From positions 1 through 6,989 of the forward strand of contig DMIX01000049.1 in the NCBI GenBank assembly GCA_003451975.1: a stretch of 6,989 nt of DNA, given 5' to 3'. Numbering within the stretch: the first letter of the stretch is position 1; the number at the start of each line of letters is the position of its first letter. Under the pieces are notes generated by a model. It was not told the origin of the DNA. It worked only from the letters and a program-made list of their open reading frames with translations, and did not search any database. Shown here piece after piece: positions 6,321-6,989 of the stretch. Origin of the DNA: Propionibacteriaceae bacterium (GTDB taxonomy: Bacteria > Actinomycetota > Actinomycetes > Propionibacteriales > Propionibacteriaceae). Both the position numbers and the translations under genes were made by a program.

Positions 6321-6989
6321 CGACGGAAAGCTTCGGCGCTTTGCCCTTGGATTGGGGCACCGCATAGCGAGCCAGGGACAACGACATCACCTGCTGCACC
6401 AAGGGACCCGCCACAGCAGAGCCGGACGCGCCGCGACGCGGTTGGTCGATCACTGCATAGACCAGCACCTGGGGATCCTCGATCGGTGCCACGCTGATGG
6501 CCGAAGTGGTCAGCCCGACGACCCGTCCGTTCTTGGGGTTGAGCTTCTGAGCGGTTCCGGTCTTGGCGCCCACCCGATAGCCGGGCACGTCGAAGACATG
6601 GGAGCTGGTGTTCTGCGCCATTGCCTCCATCATCGACAACACCTGGCCGGCGGCATCAACCGACACCACCCGATGCGGCTCCCCCGCACTGAGTTTCTCC
6701 ACGGTGCCATCGGCCAAGGTCCGCGAGGCGAACAGCTGCGGCGGGTTGTAGACGCCGCCGTTGGCGAGTGATCCGACAGCGGCGGCCATCTGCGGCAGGG
6801 TCACGCTGAACGCGCTGCCGCCATAGGCGAGACCGTCACGGCTGTAGCCGGGCATGTCGGCACCGGGAAGGTATCCCGCCGACTCTCCGGGCAGGCCCAG
6901 GTTCGTCTTGGAGCCCAACCCGAACGACACCATGTAGTCGTGCAGGGCCTTGGTGCTGCTGCGGCGGGCGAGCTTGACGGTGCCAATAT
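6313..6989 (-). CDS. ftsI: FtsI/PBP3-type class B penicillin-binding protein, C-terminal part
   Basis: This is the C-terminal part of the septal D,D-transpeptidase that crosslinks peptidoglycan outside the membrane. From the right edge, 224 complete codons are readable to the TAA at 6315-6313; the N-terminal membrane anchor, dimerisation domain and the catalytic SxxK are outside. The visible half of the transpeptidase fold begins IGTVKLA. In this family that follows directly after the SxN motif, and the two leftover bases at the edge (AT) fit a cut Asn codon (inference). YGGSAFSVTLPQMAAA (55-70 of the visible part), the third catalytic motif KTGTAQK (142-148) and AVAGPLVQQV (191-200) are present. 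The tail ends shortly after the fold, with no PASTA repeats. Its place before murE and the pairing with ftsW point to FtsI rather than an elongation PBP. Confidence 0.93.
   Translation of the reverse strand, partial: IGTVKLARRSSTKALHDYMVSFGLGSKTNLGLPGESAGYLPGADMPGYSRDGLAYGGSAFSVTLPQMAAAVGSLANGGVYNPPQLFASRTLADGTVEKLSAGEPHRVVSVDAAGQVLSMMEAMAQNTSSHVFDVPGYRVGAKTGTAQKLNPKNGRVVGLTTSAISVAPIEDPQVLVYAVIDQPRRGASGSAVAGPLVQQVMSLSLARYAVPQSKGKAPKLSVAP

Noticed and set aside
4762..6771. A plus-strand open frame of about 669 codons antisense to murE and ftsI
   Set aside because: It lies opposite two clearly coding genes, crosses their boundary, is rich in Arg, Gly, His and Gln with no recognisable domain, and is a common by-product of GC-rich codon usage.
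1..6989. CRISPR arrays, tRNA or rRNA genes, insertion sequences, phage or defence genes
   Set aside because: None seen: there are no regularly spaced long repeats, no transposase-like reading frames, and nearly every base belongs to a recognised cell wall gene.

Overview
The window is a stretch of the division and cell wall (dcw) cluster of a high-GC Gram-positive bacterium (Actinomycetota). All recognised genes are on the minus strand, so transcription runs from the right edge to the left edge. In that order they are: the 3' end of ftsI (transpeptidase PBP), murE, a 48-codon ORF of unknown function, mraY, murD, ftsW, and most of murG, which runs off the left edge. An actinobacterial source is indicated by GC-rich codons, GTG and TTG starts, and family wording such as GGGTAGHTSP in MurG and SYGGSALL in FtsW. 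The MurG wording reminds me of Propionibacteriales (Nocardioides/Propionibacterium relatives), but that assignment comes from memory and is only moderately secure.

The genes are packed like a single operon. The ftsI-murE gap is 36 bases. murE/small ORF and small ORF/mraY each overlap by 4 bases (ATGA), and mraY/murD overlap by 4 bases (GTGA). The murD-ftsW gap is 12 bases and the ftsW-murG gap is 8 bases. I see no convincing internal promoter or terminator, and no gene-free stretch of 300 bases or more. Long open frames on the plus strand lie antisense to the real genes and look like by-products of GC-rich codon usage.

Functionally, MurD adds D-Glu to UDP-MurNAc-L-Ala and MurE adds the diamino acid (DNPR motif, so a diaminopimelate type). 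MraY then loads the finished pentapeptide onto undecaprenyl phosphate (lipid I), and MurG adds GlcNAc (lipid II). FtsW polymerises glycan and FtsI crosslinks it at the septum.

The one clear departure from the standard order is that murF, the D-Ala-D-Ala adding ligase normally between murE and mraY, is missing. Its place is taken by a 147-base ORF with its own Shine-Dalgarno sequence and 4-base stop/start overlaps at both ends. This could be an in-frame deletion scar, a replacement small gene after murF moved elsewhere, or an assembly collapse. It is the observation in this window most worth following up.
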